Part shown: positions 1-6,212 of the stretch, one piece after another | Position numbering within the stretch: the stretch's first letter is position 1 | Layout of the letters: each line of letters begins with the position of its first letter | Assembly: GCA_937958285.1 (NCBI GenBank) | Contig: CALFXQ010000187.1 | Coordinates: 1-18,389, forward strand | Reading direction: 5' to 3' | Length of the DNA stretch: 18,389 bases | From: an uncultured Fusibacter sp. | Lineage (GTDB): Bacteria; Bacillota; Clostridia; Peptostreptococcales; Acidaminobacteraceae | The notes under the pieces: generated by a model | What the model was told of the DNA's origin: nothing | What the model saw: only the letters and a program-made list of their open reading frames with translations | Databases searched by the model: none | Translations under genes and position numbers: made by a program

Positions 1-876
1 ACTGGCGTTGACGTGTATACACACTCAGAAATGCTTCCTGCAAACTATTATCCAGCGTTTAAAAAGTACGACCACTTTATTGGAAACTACGGCAATGCAT
101 GGTGGAAGCAGAAGGAAGAGTTTGCGAGCTTTAATGGCCCAGTGCTCTTTACCACAAATTGCATCGTACCTCCAAAGGCTGATTACGCAGATCGTATTTA
201 TACTACTGGCGCCGCGGGATTCCCAGGATTTAAGCATATAGCAGATCGTGAGTTAGGTGGCCAAAAGGACTTCTCTGAAATTATTGAGCATGCAAAGCGC
301 TTACCTGCACCAACACAAATTGAAGAAGGCAAAATTATTGGTGGCTTCGCGCATAATCAGGTGCTTGCCCTTGCCGATAAAGTTGTCGATGCCGTTAAAT
401 CTGGTGCGATCAAAAAGTTCTTTGTTATGGCGGGTTGCGATGGCCGTATGAAAGACAGATCTTACTACACAGACTTCGCTCAAGCACTGCCAAAAGATAC
501 GGTAATCTTGACTGCTGGTTGCGCGAAATACCGTTATAACAAGCTAAACCTCGGCGACATTGGCGGGATTCCAAGAGTATTAGATGCGGGTCAATGTAAC
601 GATTCTTATTCTTTAGCGGTGATTGCATTAACCCTTAAGAATGTATTTGAACTTAACGATATTAACGAATTGCCAATCGCCTACAATATCGCTTGGTACG
701 AGCAGAAAGCAGTAATCGTGTTGTTAGCGCTTCTCTACTTAGGTGTTAAGAACATCAAGCTAGGACCAACATTACCTGCATTCCTATCGCCCAATGTGGC
801 TAAAGTCCTCGTAGAGAGTTTTGGCATTAACGGCATTGGGACTGTAGAAGACGATTTAGAACAGTTTCTCGGTTAG
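1..876 (+). CDS. hcp: Hybrid cluster protein (hydroxylamine reductase / NO-related reductase), C-terminal part
   Basis: The reading frame is open from base 1 and ends at TAG 874-876, so the N-terminal half lies outside the window; 291 residues are visible of a family usually near 550. Hcp is a cytoplasmic Fe-S protein that reduces hydroxylamine in vitro and is linked to nitric oxide detoxification in vivo. Hybrid-cluster ligands can be read: Cys54 (TTNC), Cys146 (MAGC), Cys174 (TAGC), Cys199 (GQC), Glu234 and Lys236 (WYEQK), numbering from the first visible residue. The spacings 28, 25 and 35 between the last three Cys and the Glu equal those I recall for Desulfovibrio Hcp (Cys406, 434, 459, Glu494). 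A GTG at 13-15 is internal Val, not a start. A perfect terminator hairpin follows at 915, so this is the end of its transcription unit. Identification is firm; the physiological substrate is not shown by sequence. Confidence 0.96.
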   Translation, partial: TGVDVYTHSEMLPANYYPAFKKYDHFIGNYGNAWWKQKEEFASFNGPVLFTTNCIVPPKADYADRIYTTGAAGFPGFKHIADRELGGQKDFSEIIEHAKRLPAPTQIEEGKIIGGFAHNQVLALADKVVDAVKSGAIKKFFVMAGCDGRMKDRSYYTDFAQALPKDTVILTAGCAKYRYNKLNLGDIGGIPRVLDAGQCNDSYSLAVIALTLKNVFELNDINELPIAYNIAWYEQKAVIVLLALLYLGVKNIKLGPTLPAFLSPNVAKVLVESFGINGIGTVEDDLEQFLG

Positions 877-914
877 TTTTTTAGACCGAGGAGTGAAGTG
901 AAAAGAGCAATGCT

Positions 915-948
915 AAAGGAACGTTCTCAAACGTTCCTTTATTTTTTA
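915..948 (+). terminator. Rho-independent terminator after hcp
   Basis: A perfect 11-bp stem (915-925 AAAGGAACGTT with 930-940 AACGTTCCTTT) closes a CTCA loop and is followed by ATTTTTTATT. It lies 38 bases after the hcp stop and ends that transcription unit. Confidence 0.92.
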
Positions 949-1041
949 TTGTGCATGTTTCTTTCAATATAAAATCGGGTAACAATCGAAGGCATTTTAC
1001 TTTCAAAGATGAAAGGAGTAGCGCATTCGCGCAGACACATT

Positions 1042-1638
1042 ATGAAAATTAGACAAATTGAGGATTTAGACAAATTGAACTTTATGGTTGAGAATGTGGC
1101 TGAATTGCTGGGACTCGATATGATGATGTGCGTGACTGACAGAACACAATTTTTATCGTACAGACGCGGACAAACTGTAGATGTTAAGGCAGTTGTTGGC
1201 GCTGAGATTCCAAAACAAGATCCTTTGTATATTGCAATGGAGAATGCACAGGTAATCGAAGCAGAAGTGCCAAAGGAAGTCTACGGAGTGGCCTTTAATG
1301 CTATATGTTCACCAATTTTTCTAGATAACGAAGTTGTTGGGTGTGTGGGCGTGGGCATTTCATCAACACTTAAACAAAGAGACGAGAATGTGATAAAAAT
1401 GCTCCTAAATGCCTACAATGACTTTAAAAGCAATATCAGTGGCCTATCCACTATAGCATCTCAAACAAAAATGTTAGCACTTAATGCCAGTATTGAAGCT
1501 GCTCGCGCAGGAGATAGTGGACGTGGCTTTGCGGTTGTAGCGCAAGAAGTAGGCAAGCTCGCTGAAACTTCGAATCAATTACTTCAGCAAACAAACAATA
1601 CGATGCGCGTATTTGACGATGTTGTGACGAAACTCTAA
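1042..1638 (+). CDS. Small soluble methyl-accepting chemotaxis-like protein
   Basis: A 198-residue protein without membrane segments. Residues 1 to about 115 form an alpha/beta sensory-like domain (MKIRQIEDL, then YRRGQTVDVKAVVG, IPKEDP-like and VGCVGVGIS stretches) of a type that I recall in front of short clostridial chemoreceptor-like proteins; its ligand is unknown. Residues about 130 to 198 carry the conserved hairpin tip of methyl-accepting chemotaxis proteins (IASQTKMLALNASIEAARAG, then GRGFAVVAQEVGKLAE), which contacts CheA/CheW. The signalling coiled coil is very short: it stops about 30 residues after the tip, with no room for the usual methylation helices. The start is uncertain. 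ATG 1042 gives the natural N-terminus but the only good Shine-Dalgarno (AAAGGAG, 1012-1018) is 23 bases upstream; an in-frame ATG at 1009 lacks one. The gene stands alone between two terminators. Confidence 0.85.
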   Translation: MKIRQIEDLDKLNFMVENVAELLGLDMMMCVTDRTQFLSYRRGQTVDVKAVVGAEIPKQDPLYIAMENAQVIEAEVPKEVYGVAFNAICSPIFLDNEVVGCVGVGISSTLKQRDENVIKMLLNAYNDFKSNISGLSTIASQTKMLALNASIEAARAGDSGRGFAVVAQEVGKLAETSNQLLQQTNNTMRVFDDVVTKL

Positions 1639-1658
1639 TAAACTCAATTTGAAGAGAC

Positions 1659-1692
1659 TTTAAACCCCCTGCCCAAGGGGGTTTAAATTATT
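1659..1692 (+). terminator. Rho-independent terminator after the chemoreceptor-like gene
   Basis: A 12-bp stem (1659-1670 TTTAAACCCCCT with 1676-1687 AGGGGGTTTAAA) and a GCCCA loop are followed by TTATTCTT. The T-run is moderate, but stem and position fit a terminator. It sits just upstream of the next promoter. Confidence 0.85.
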
Positions 1693-1693
1693 C

Positions 1694-1722
1694 TTGACAG
1701 AGTAAAAAAGATTGTATATGAT
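1694..1722 (+). promoter_or_regulatory. Strong sigma-A-type promoter of the CoA-disulfide reductase fusion gene
   Basis: TTGACA at 1694-1699 (perfect -35) and TATGAT at 1717-1722 (five of six for -10) are separated by exactly 17 bases. Transcription would begin near 1729, leaving a leader of about 70 bases that begins with the G-tract element at 1739. Confidence 0.85.
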
Positions 1723-1736
1723 ACAAGTAACGATTA

Positions 1737-1757
1737 AGCCCCGGGGGTATGGGGGTG
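1737..1757. promoter_or_regulatory. Candidate CsoR-family operator (G-tract site A)
   Basis: CCCC at 1739-1742 is joined directly to GGGGG 1743-1747, then TAT and a second GGGGG at 1751-1755. CsoR/RcnR/CstR-family repressors bind short GC-tract inverted repeats flanked by A/T-rich DNA, often ending in GGGTAT. The site lies about 10 to 27 bases downstream of the predicted transcription start, where a bound repressor would block polymerase. A similar CCCCC-GT-GGGGGTAT element lies in the promoter of the operon encoding a CsoR-family protein (4306-4319). Binding is inferred from similarity and context. Confidence 0.55.
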
Positions 1758-1800
1758 GGACAAAACAAAACAACACAAAATTAGAAACTGGAGGCGTATG

Positions 1801-4284
1801 ATGTCAAAAAGAGTATTGATTGTAGGTGGTGTAGCTGGAGGTGCTTCTACAGCTGCGCGTTTAAGACGTTTAGATGAAACAATTGAGATTGTTATGTTCG
1901 AAAAAGGACCATACATTTCGTTTGCAAACTGCGGCCTACCATATTATATTGGTGAGACAATAAAAGAGAGAGACCTTCTTTTAGTTCAAACCCCAGAGGC
2001 GATGAAGGCAAGATTTAACCTTGATGTACGCGTATTCAGTGAAGTCACTCAAATTGATAGAGCCGCAAAACAAGTTACTATTCTCAACCATCAATCAGGC
2101 GAAACCTATCAAGAAGCCTACGATGTACTTGTGTTATCACCAGGCTCGACGCCACTAAAACCACCAATCCCAGGTATCGATTCACCAAATGTGTTTACAC
2201 TGTGGGATATTCCCGATACTGATGCAATTAAAAACTATGTCGATACAATTCGCCCCAAACGCGCAGCGGTCATTGGCGGTGGCTTTATCGGTATAGAGAT
2301 GGCTGAGAATTTTTCTGAGCGCGGCTTAGATGTTACACTCATCGAAAAGCTAGATCAGGTCATGACACCTATCGATAAAGACATGGCTGAAATTGTCCAC
2401 CATCACTTGGGGGACCAGGGCGTAAAGCTCTATCTGAACGATGGGGTCCAGAAATTCACTTATAATAACGGCATGACGACAATTCACCTAGAAAGCGGCG
2501 CTACAGTAGATGCAGAAATTGTGATGCTTTCAATAGGCGTTCGTCCACAATCGGAACTCGCCAAAAAAGCAGGTTTAGCATTGAATGCCCGGGGTGGTAT
2601 TATTGTCGATGATCACATGCGAACTGAGGATCCAAGTATTTATGCCTTAGGCGATGCTATAGAAGTTGACGAGTTTATAACTCGCGAGAAAGCCATGGTT
2701 CCACTTGCTGGCCCAGCAAATAAACAAGGACGTATTGTTGCGAACAACATTTGCGGGATAGACGAAGCGTATAAGGGTACACAAGGAACATCCATTGCAA
2801 AGGTTTACGATTTAACCGTTGCAAATACAGGGCTTAACGAGAAAACACTGCAGCGTATGGGCAAGGTTTACAAACGCGACTACCACGTTTCATTGATTCA
2901 CGCAAAGTCCCATGCCGGATACTATCCTGGTGCCATACCAATGGCTCTCAAGCTCGTCTATGACCTCGAAGGCAAAGTCCTGGGGGCTCAATCAGTAGGC
3001 TATGTAGGCGTCGATAAACGCATCGATGTCATTGCGACGGTGATTCGCTTTGGTGGCACCATTTACGATTTAAAAGAGCTAGAGTTGGCCTATGCGCCAC
3101 CCTATGGATCTGCAAAAGATCCAGCAAACATGATCGGTTATGTGGCGGAGAATGTGCTAACTGGAAAAATGGATTATATTTGTGCACGTGAAGTTGCAGA
3201 CATAGACCGATCAAAGACGATCATTCTAGATGTTCGCGACGCTTCGGAACGCTTAGCTGGGTTTATAGAGGGTTCGGTGAATATACCCGTCAACGATTTG
3301 AGAATGCGCCACACAGAATTGCCTAAAGACAAGGCGATTGTCGTTTATTGCGCAGTTGGCCTTCGTGGTTATATAGCCACTAGGATACTCAGCGAACTGG
3401 GTTATGCAGATGTGAAGAATGTGATCGGTGGTTTTACGACTTATCGTACCTTATACACCAGCTACGACAGTTCGTGCCCGCTGCCCACCGATGAAAAGTC
3501 GATTGATATTACAGATAATGGAGATACACCTGATCCCTCTTTTAATGAGGGCACTGGGATTACAGCATCCTTAAATGCGTGTGGTTTACAGTGCCCAGGA
3601 CCAATTATGCAGGTCTTTAAGCGCATGGAAGAGCTCAATAGAGGTGATGTACTCGAAGTAACGGCAACAGATCCAGGTTTTGCAGCAGATATTAAAACAT
3701 GGTGCAAGCGCACTGGAAACACTCTGCTCGATGCGGGTAAAACAGATAAAGCCTTCTTTGCAAAGATTAAAAAGGGAACCCCTCTTATGCATTCAGGTAG
3801 CCATGCGAAGATGCCCGACGATAAGTCTATCGTCGTCTTTAGCGGTGATCTCGACAAAGCCATTGCTACTTTTATAATCGCCAATGGCGCAGCATCTATG
3901 GGGCGACAAGTCACACTGTTCTTTACATTTTGGGGTCTTAATATATTGAGACGGCATGAAAAAGTTTCAGTGAAAAAAGATTTCTTAGGTGCGATGTTTA
4001 GTGGCATGATGCCTAGAGGCTCCAAGAGATTGGGACTTTCAAAAATGAATATGGGCGGCATGGGTGCTAAAATGATTCGCCTAGTAATGAAAAAGCATGG
4101 CGTTGATTCCCTTGAAGCATTAATCAAGCAAGCACAAGAAAATGGTATTCGCATTGTGGCCTGTTCTATGAGCATGGATCTTATGGGGATCTCCAAAGAA
4201 GAGCTTATTGATGGTATTGACTATGCAGGCGTAGCTACTTACTTAGGCGCTGCCGAAGAATCGAATGTCAACCTGTTTATTTAA
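1801..4284 (+). CDS. CoA-disulfide reductase fused to rhodanese, TusA and DsrE-like domains
   Basis: An 827-residue cytoplasmic sulfur-handling flavoenzyme in four modules. Residues 1 to about 445 are a CoA-disulfide/polysulfide reductase: FAD motif GGVAGGAS near the N-terminus, single redox Cys44 in SFANCGLPY, NAD(P)H motif IGGGFIG near 159, and a dimerisation domain. Residues about 460-555 are a rhodanese with Cys517 in CAVGLRG. Residues about 588-655 are TusA-like with Cys598 in CPGP. Residues about 675-827 are DsrE-like with Cys788 in IVACSMSMD. Related CoADR-rhodanese proteins reduce CoA persulfide, polysulfide or CoA disulfide; the extra domains would relay a sulfane sulfur between cysteines (inference). 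ATG 1801 is preferred over ATG 1798 because GGAGG (1790-1794) is six bases from it rather than three. It is a single-gene unit under its own promoter and G-tract operator. No catalytic cysteine is missing. Confidence 0.93.
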   Translation: MSKRVLIVGGVAGGASTAARLRRLDETIEIVMFEKGPYISFANCGLPYYIGETIKERDLLLVQTPEAMKARFNLDVRVFSEVTQIDRAAKQVTILNHQSGETYQEAYDVLVLSPGSTPLKPPIPGIDSPNVFTLWDIPDTDAIKNYVDTIRPKRAAVIGGGFIGIEMAENFSERGLDVTLIEKLDQVMTPIDKDMAEIVHHHLGDQGVKLYLNDGVQKFTYNNGMTTIHLESGATVDAEIVMLSIGVRPQSELAKKAGLALNARGGIIVDDHMRTEDPSIYALGDAIEVDEFITREKAMVPLAGPANKQGRIVANNICGIDEAYKGTQGTSIAKVYDLTVANTGLNEKTLQRMGKVYKRDYHVSLIHAKSHAGYYPGAIPMALKLVYDLEGKVLGAQSVGYVGVDKRIDVIATVIRFGGTIYDLKELELAYAPPYGSAKDPANMIGYVAENVLTGKMDYICAREVADIDRSKTIILDVRDASERLAGFIEGSVNIPVNDLRMRHTELPKDKAIVVYCAVGLRGYIATRILSELGYADVKNVIGGFTTYRTLYTSYDSSCPLPTDEKSIDITDNGDTPDPSFNEGTGITASLNACGLQCPGPIMQVFKRMEELNRGDVLEVTATDPGFAADIKTWCKRTGNTLLDAGKTDKAFFAKIKKGTPLMHSGSHAKMPDDKSIVVFSGDLDKAIATFIIANGAASMGRQVTLFFTFWGLNILRRHEKVSVKKDFLGAMFSGMMPRGSKRLGLSKMNMGGMGAKMIRLVMKKHGVDSLEALIKQAQENGIRIVACSMSMDLMGISKEELIDGIDYAGVATYLGAAEESNVNLFI

Positions 4285-4300
4285 TCAGGTATATTCTATC

Positions 4301-4329
4301 TAGCCACCCCCGTGGGGGTATAGTATAAT
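4301..4329 (+). promoter_or_regulatory. Promoter of the ccdA-tlpA-csoR operon with overlapping G-tract operator (site B)
   Basis: A perfect TATAAT lies at 4324-4329; 17 bases upstream is a weak -35, TAGCCA (4301-4306). The spacer holds an inverted repeat, ACCCCC (4306-4311), GT, GGGGGT (4314-4319), followed by ATAG. This resembles operators of the CsoR/CstR family, and the third gene downstream encodes such a repressor, so negative autoregulation is likely. The palindrome is not a terminator for the preceding gene: its loop is two bases and no T-run follows. Confidence 0.68.
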
Positions 4330-4341
4330 ATACATGTTGGA

Positions 4342-4371
4342 GGGAGTTGTTCTAGCGGACACCTCCCTTTT
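4342..4371 (+). promoter_or_regulatory. Leader stem-loop with T-run before ccdA (possible attenuator)
   Basis: GGGAG (4342-4346) and TTGTTC pair with GGACA (4357-4361) and CTCCC (4363-4367) around a TAGC loop, with one mismatch and one G-T pair, followed by TTTTC. It begins about six bases after the predicted transcription start and ends seven bases before the ribosome binding site AGAGG (4378-4382). It could be a leaky terminator, a stabilising 5' stem, or chance. I see no alternative antiterminator pairing. Confidence 0.35.
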
Positions 4372-4386
4372 CTGAAAAGAGGATTT

Positions 4387-5067
4387 ATGGAGCTGTCACT
4401 GATCAGTGTCTTTGTAGCAGGTGTATTTTCATTTTTTTCTCCGTGTATCATTCCCTTAATCCCCATGTACATTGGTTTTTTAGCAGGGGATATTGGCACA
4501 CAAAAGAAGCACTCAAAAGCCCTTTATTTGAATGCCTTTGGATTTCTAATGGGATTAATGCTAGTGTTTATCGCTCTCGGGGCAATGGCCACTGCACTGG
4601 GGAGTCTGTTGCTTGAGAGACAACAAGAACTGCGAAAAATCTCGGGTATACTAATTGCTGTTATGGGCTTCTTTCAATTAGGTGTGGTGCAATTTTCATT
4701 CTTAAAGAAAAATAGACAGATGCGCGTTAGATATCGAGGGTCGCGTTTTCTCACTGCGGTTCTAATGGGCATGGCATTTAGTTTTGGATGGACACCCTGT
4801 GTTGGGCCTATACTGGCATCTGTATTGCTTTATGCGGCCAATGCAGAGACTCTGGGCACAGGCATTACACTCTTAGTGGCTTACTCTATGGGATTTATCG
4901 TACCTTTTGTGGTATCGACAATCCTCATGGACCGTGCAACGTCGATTTTTGATAAATCTGAGAAATGGCTTGTGGGCTTAAAGCGTCTTTCGGGCGGTAT
5001 CATGATTTTAGTTGGAATTCTGATTTACTTTAATTACTTGAGTCGTATAATTGCGTGGATTTCGTAG
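4387..5067 (+). CDS. ccdA: CcdA/DsbD-type transmembrane thiol-disulfide carrier
   Basis: A 226-residue membrane protein with about six hydrophobic segments. CcdA-family proteins carry reducing equivalents from cytoplasmic thioredoxin across the membrane to extracytoplasmic thiol proteins, using one cysteine in each half. Both are present in the classic proline-flanked motifs: Cys20 in FSPCIIPLIP near the start of helix 1 and Cys138 in WTPCVGPIL. Length matches CcdA (about 220-240) and not full DsbD, so the periplasmic and thioredoxin domains of DsbD are absent as expected. The ribosome binding site AGAGG ends four bases before ATG. It is the first gene of an operon; the next gene encodes a thioredoxin-like lipoprotein, the natural acceptor of its electrons. 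The downstream protein could serve cytochrome c maturation, but no cytochrome gene is in view. Confidence 0.92.
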   Translation: MELSLISVFVAGVFSFFSPCIIPLIPMYIGFLAGDIGTQKKHSKALYLNAFGFLMGLMLVFIALGAMATALGSLLLERQQELRKISGILIAVMGFFQLGVVQFSFLKKNRQMRVRYRGSRFLTAVLMGMAFSFGWTPCVGPILASVLLYAANAETLGTGITLLVAYSMGFIVPFVVSTILMDRATSIFDKSEKWLVGLKRLSGGIMILVGILIYFNYLSRIIAWIS

Positions 5068-5094
5068 GTGTGATTTCAAGAAGGGGTGAATGGC

Positions 5095-5736
5095 ATGAGA
5101 AAGCTAACAGCACTAAAAATTTTGGCTCTTGCAGTGTTCGTTTTAATGGTAGGATTTTCATTTATTGGCTGCCAGCCTGCCAATAGCGCTTCAGCCCCGG
5201 CAGAAGTTCAGCAAGAGACGAGCCAAAGCGATGAACCAGAATCTGAAGAGCAAACAGAAGCGACAGATGCAGCGGAGGCCGCTGGAGAAACGAAGATTCA
5301 AGAAGGCTTTATGCCAGGTAAGAAAGCATACGATTTTGAATTAGTAGATTTAAATGGCCAGAAGGCAAAACTGTCTGACTATTTGGGAAAAGTCGTGGTA
5401 CTGAATTTCTTTGCGAGTTGGTGCCCCCCTTGCCAGGTAGAGATGCCACATATAAACGAAGTCTATAAAGAATTAAAAGACAAAGATGTTGTGATTTTAG
5501 GAATAAATTTGACAGAGCAAGATAATATGGATGACTTAAAGGCATTACTTGAAGAAAATCAAATCGAGTTTCCAATACTGCTCGATGAAAATAGTGAAGT
5601 GGCTGGCCTTTATGGCATTCGTTCGATTCCTGTAAATGTGGTGGTCACTGCCGAAGGCATTGTGAGTGAGTATTCCATTGGCGCCATAGATGAAGCGAGA
5701 TTAAAGGGCTTTATCGAAGATGCACAGGCAAAATAA
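5095..5736 (+). CDS. TlpA/ResA-like thioredoxin-fold lipoprotein
   Basis: A 213-residue extracytoplasmic thiol-disulfide oxidoreductase. It begins with a charged MRK and a hydrophobic stretch ending FIGC, so Cys26 is the probable lipidated residue; Phe at position -3 makes the lipobox slightly atypical. Residues about 27-70 are an acidic, low-complexity tether rich in Glu, Ala, Ser and Thr. The thioredoxin fold follows, with the redox pair in WCPPC (Cys110 and Cys113) and the cis-proline loop RSIPVNVV. The in-frame GTG at 5086 overlaps the Shine-Dalgarno AAGGGG (5081-5086), so ATG 5095, eight bases after it, is the better start. It lies 27 bases after ccdA and 16 before the repressor gene, so the three are one operon. 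It is probably reduced by CcdA; its own substrate is unknown. Confidence 0.9.
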   Translation: MRKLTALKILALAVFVLMVGFSFIGCQPANSASAPAEVQQETSQSDEPESEEQTEATDAAEAAGETKIQEGFMPGKKAYDFELVDLNGQKAKLSDYLGKVVVLNFFASWCPPCQVEMPHINEVYKELKDKDVVILGINLTEQDNMDDLKALLEENQIEFPILLDENSEVAGLYGIRSIPVNVVVTAEGIVSEYSIGAIDEARLKGFIEDAQAK

Positions 5737-5752
5737 AATTGGAGGGCTTAGT

Positions 5753-6019
5753 ATGGACGAGGCAAAACAGAAGATTGTCAATCGGTTAAAGACCATTAAA
5801 GGACATATAGCGGGTATTGAGAAAATGATCGAAGATGAGAAGTCTTGTGATGAGATTCTCCTTCAGATTGCAGCAATAAAATCGAGTATACACAAAGTGG
5901 GGATTGTGATTATGGAAGAGCACGCCATGCAATGTATGCTGTCAGACGATGCAGGAAAAATAACAAATCGAGAGCAGATGGAGCGGGTGATAAAAACCTT
6001 GTTGAGCTACTCAAAGTAG
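5753..6019 (+). CDS. CsoR/CstR/RcnR-family transcriptional repressor (DUF156)
   Basis: An 88-residue all-helical DNA-binding protein. The family senses Cu(I), Ni/Co, formaldehyde or persulfides, and dissociates from DNA when bound or modified. Typical features are RLKTIKGHIAGIEKM in helix 1 and Cys32 followed by DEILLQIAAIKSSIHKVG. Sensor positions are Cys32, His57 and Cys61. Their spacing (25 and 4) is that of the Cu(I) triad of CsoR (Cys36, His61, Cys65 in M. tuberculosis); the persulfide sensor CstR keeps the two cysteines but, as I recall it, lacks this His. Sequence therefore points to CsoR-like ligands, while the neighbours (disulfide carriers, persulfide enzyme) suggest a thiol or persulfide signal. 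No copper ATPase or chaperone is in the window. ATG 5753 with GGAGGG at 5741-5746 is preferred to ATG 5720, which overlaps the upstream gene without a good binding site. Confidence 0.9.
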   Translation: MDEAKQKIVNRLKTIKGHIAGIEKMIEDEKSCDEILLQIAAIKSSIHKVGIVIMEEHAMQCMLSDDAGKITNREQMERVIKTLLSYSK

Positions 6020-6051
6020 TAATCATACACCTTTAGAATATTTGTTCATAA

Positions 6052-6089
6052 AAGAGCGTTGGGCTAGAATTGAGTCCAGCGCTCTTTTT
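6052..6089 (+). terminator. Rho-independent terminator of the ccdA operon
   Basis: A 14-bp stem with two G-T pairs (6052-6065 AAGAGCGTTGGGCT with 6073-6086 AGTCCAGCGCTCTT), loop AGAATTG, followed by TTT, about 33 bases after the repressor stop codon. Confidence 0.9.
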
Positions 6090-6212
6090 GCGTGGGTGTG
6101 ATTGCGGAATTCTCATTTATAAACAGCTTTTATCGCCAATGACAATTTACGGTTATGTATTTGTTTGATACACTGCATGTAAACGTTACTGCAAAAGGAA
6201 GTAGGTTCAAAT

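Noticed and set aside
1659..1687. C5/G5 inverted repeat considered as a third G-tract operator
   Set aside because: The arms extend into TTTAAA/TTTAAA, giving a 12-bp stem right after a stop codon, which is better explained as a terminator.
3462..4196. A 244-codon open frame on the minus strand within the CoA-disulfide reductase fusion gene
   Set aside because: It lies wholly antisense to the TusA and DsrE modules, whose motifs and cysteines are intact. It has no recognisable domain or ribosome binding site.
4306..4319. ACCCCC-GT-GGGGGT palindrome considered as the terminator of the upstream gene
   Set aside because: A two-base loop is too tight for a hairpin, no T-run follows, and it lies exactly between -35 and -10 elements.
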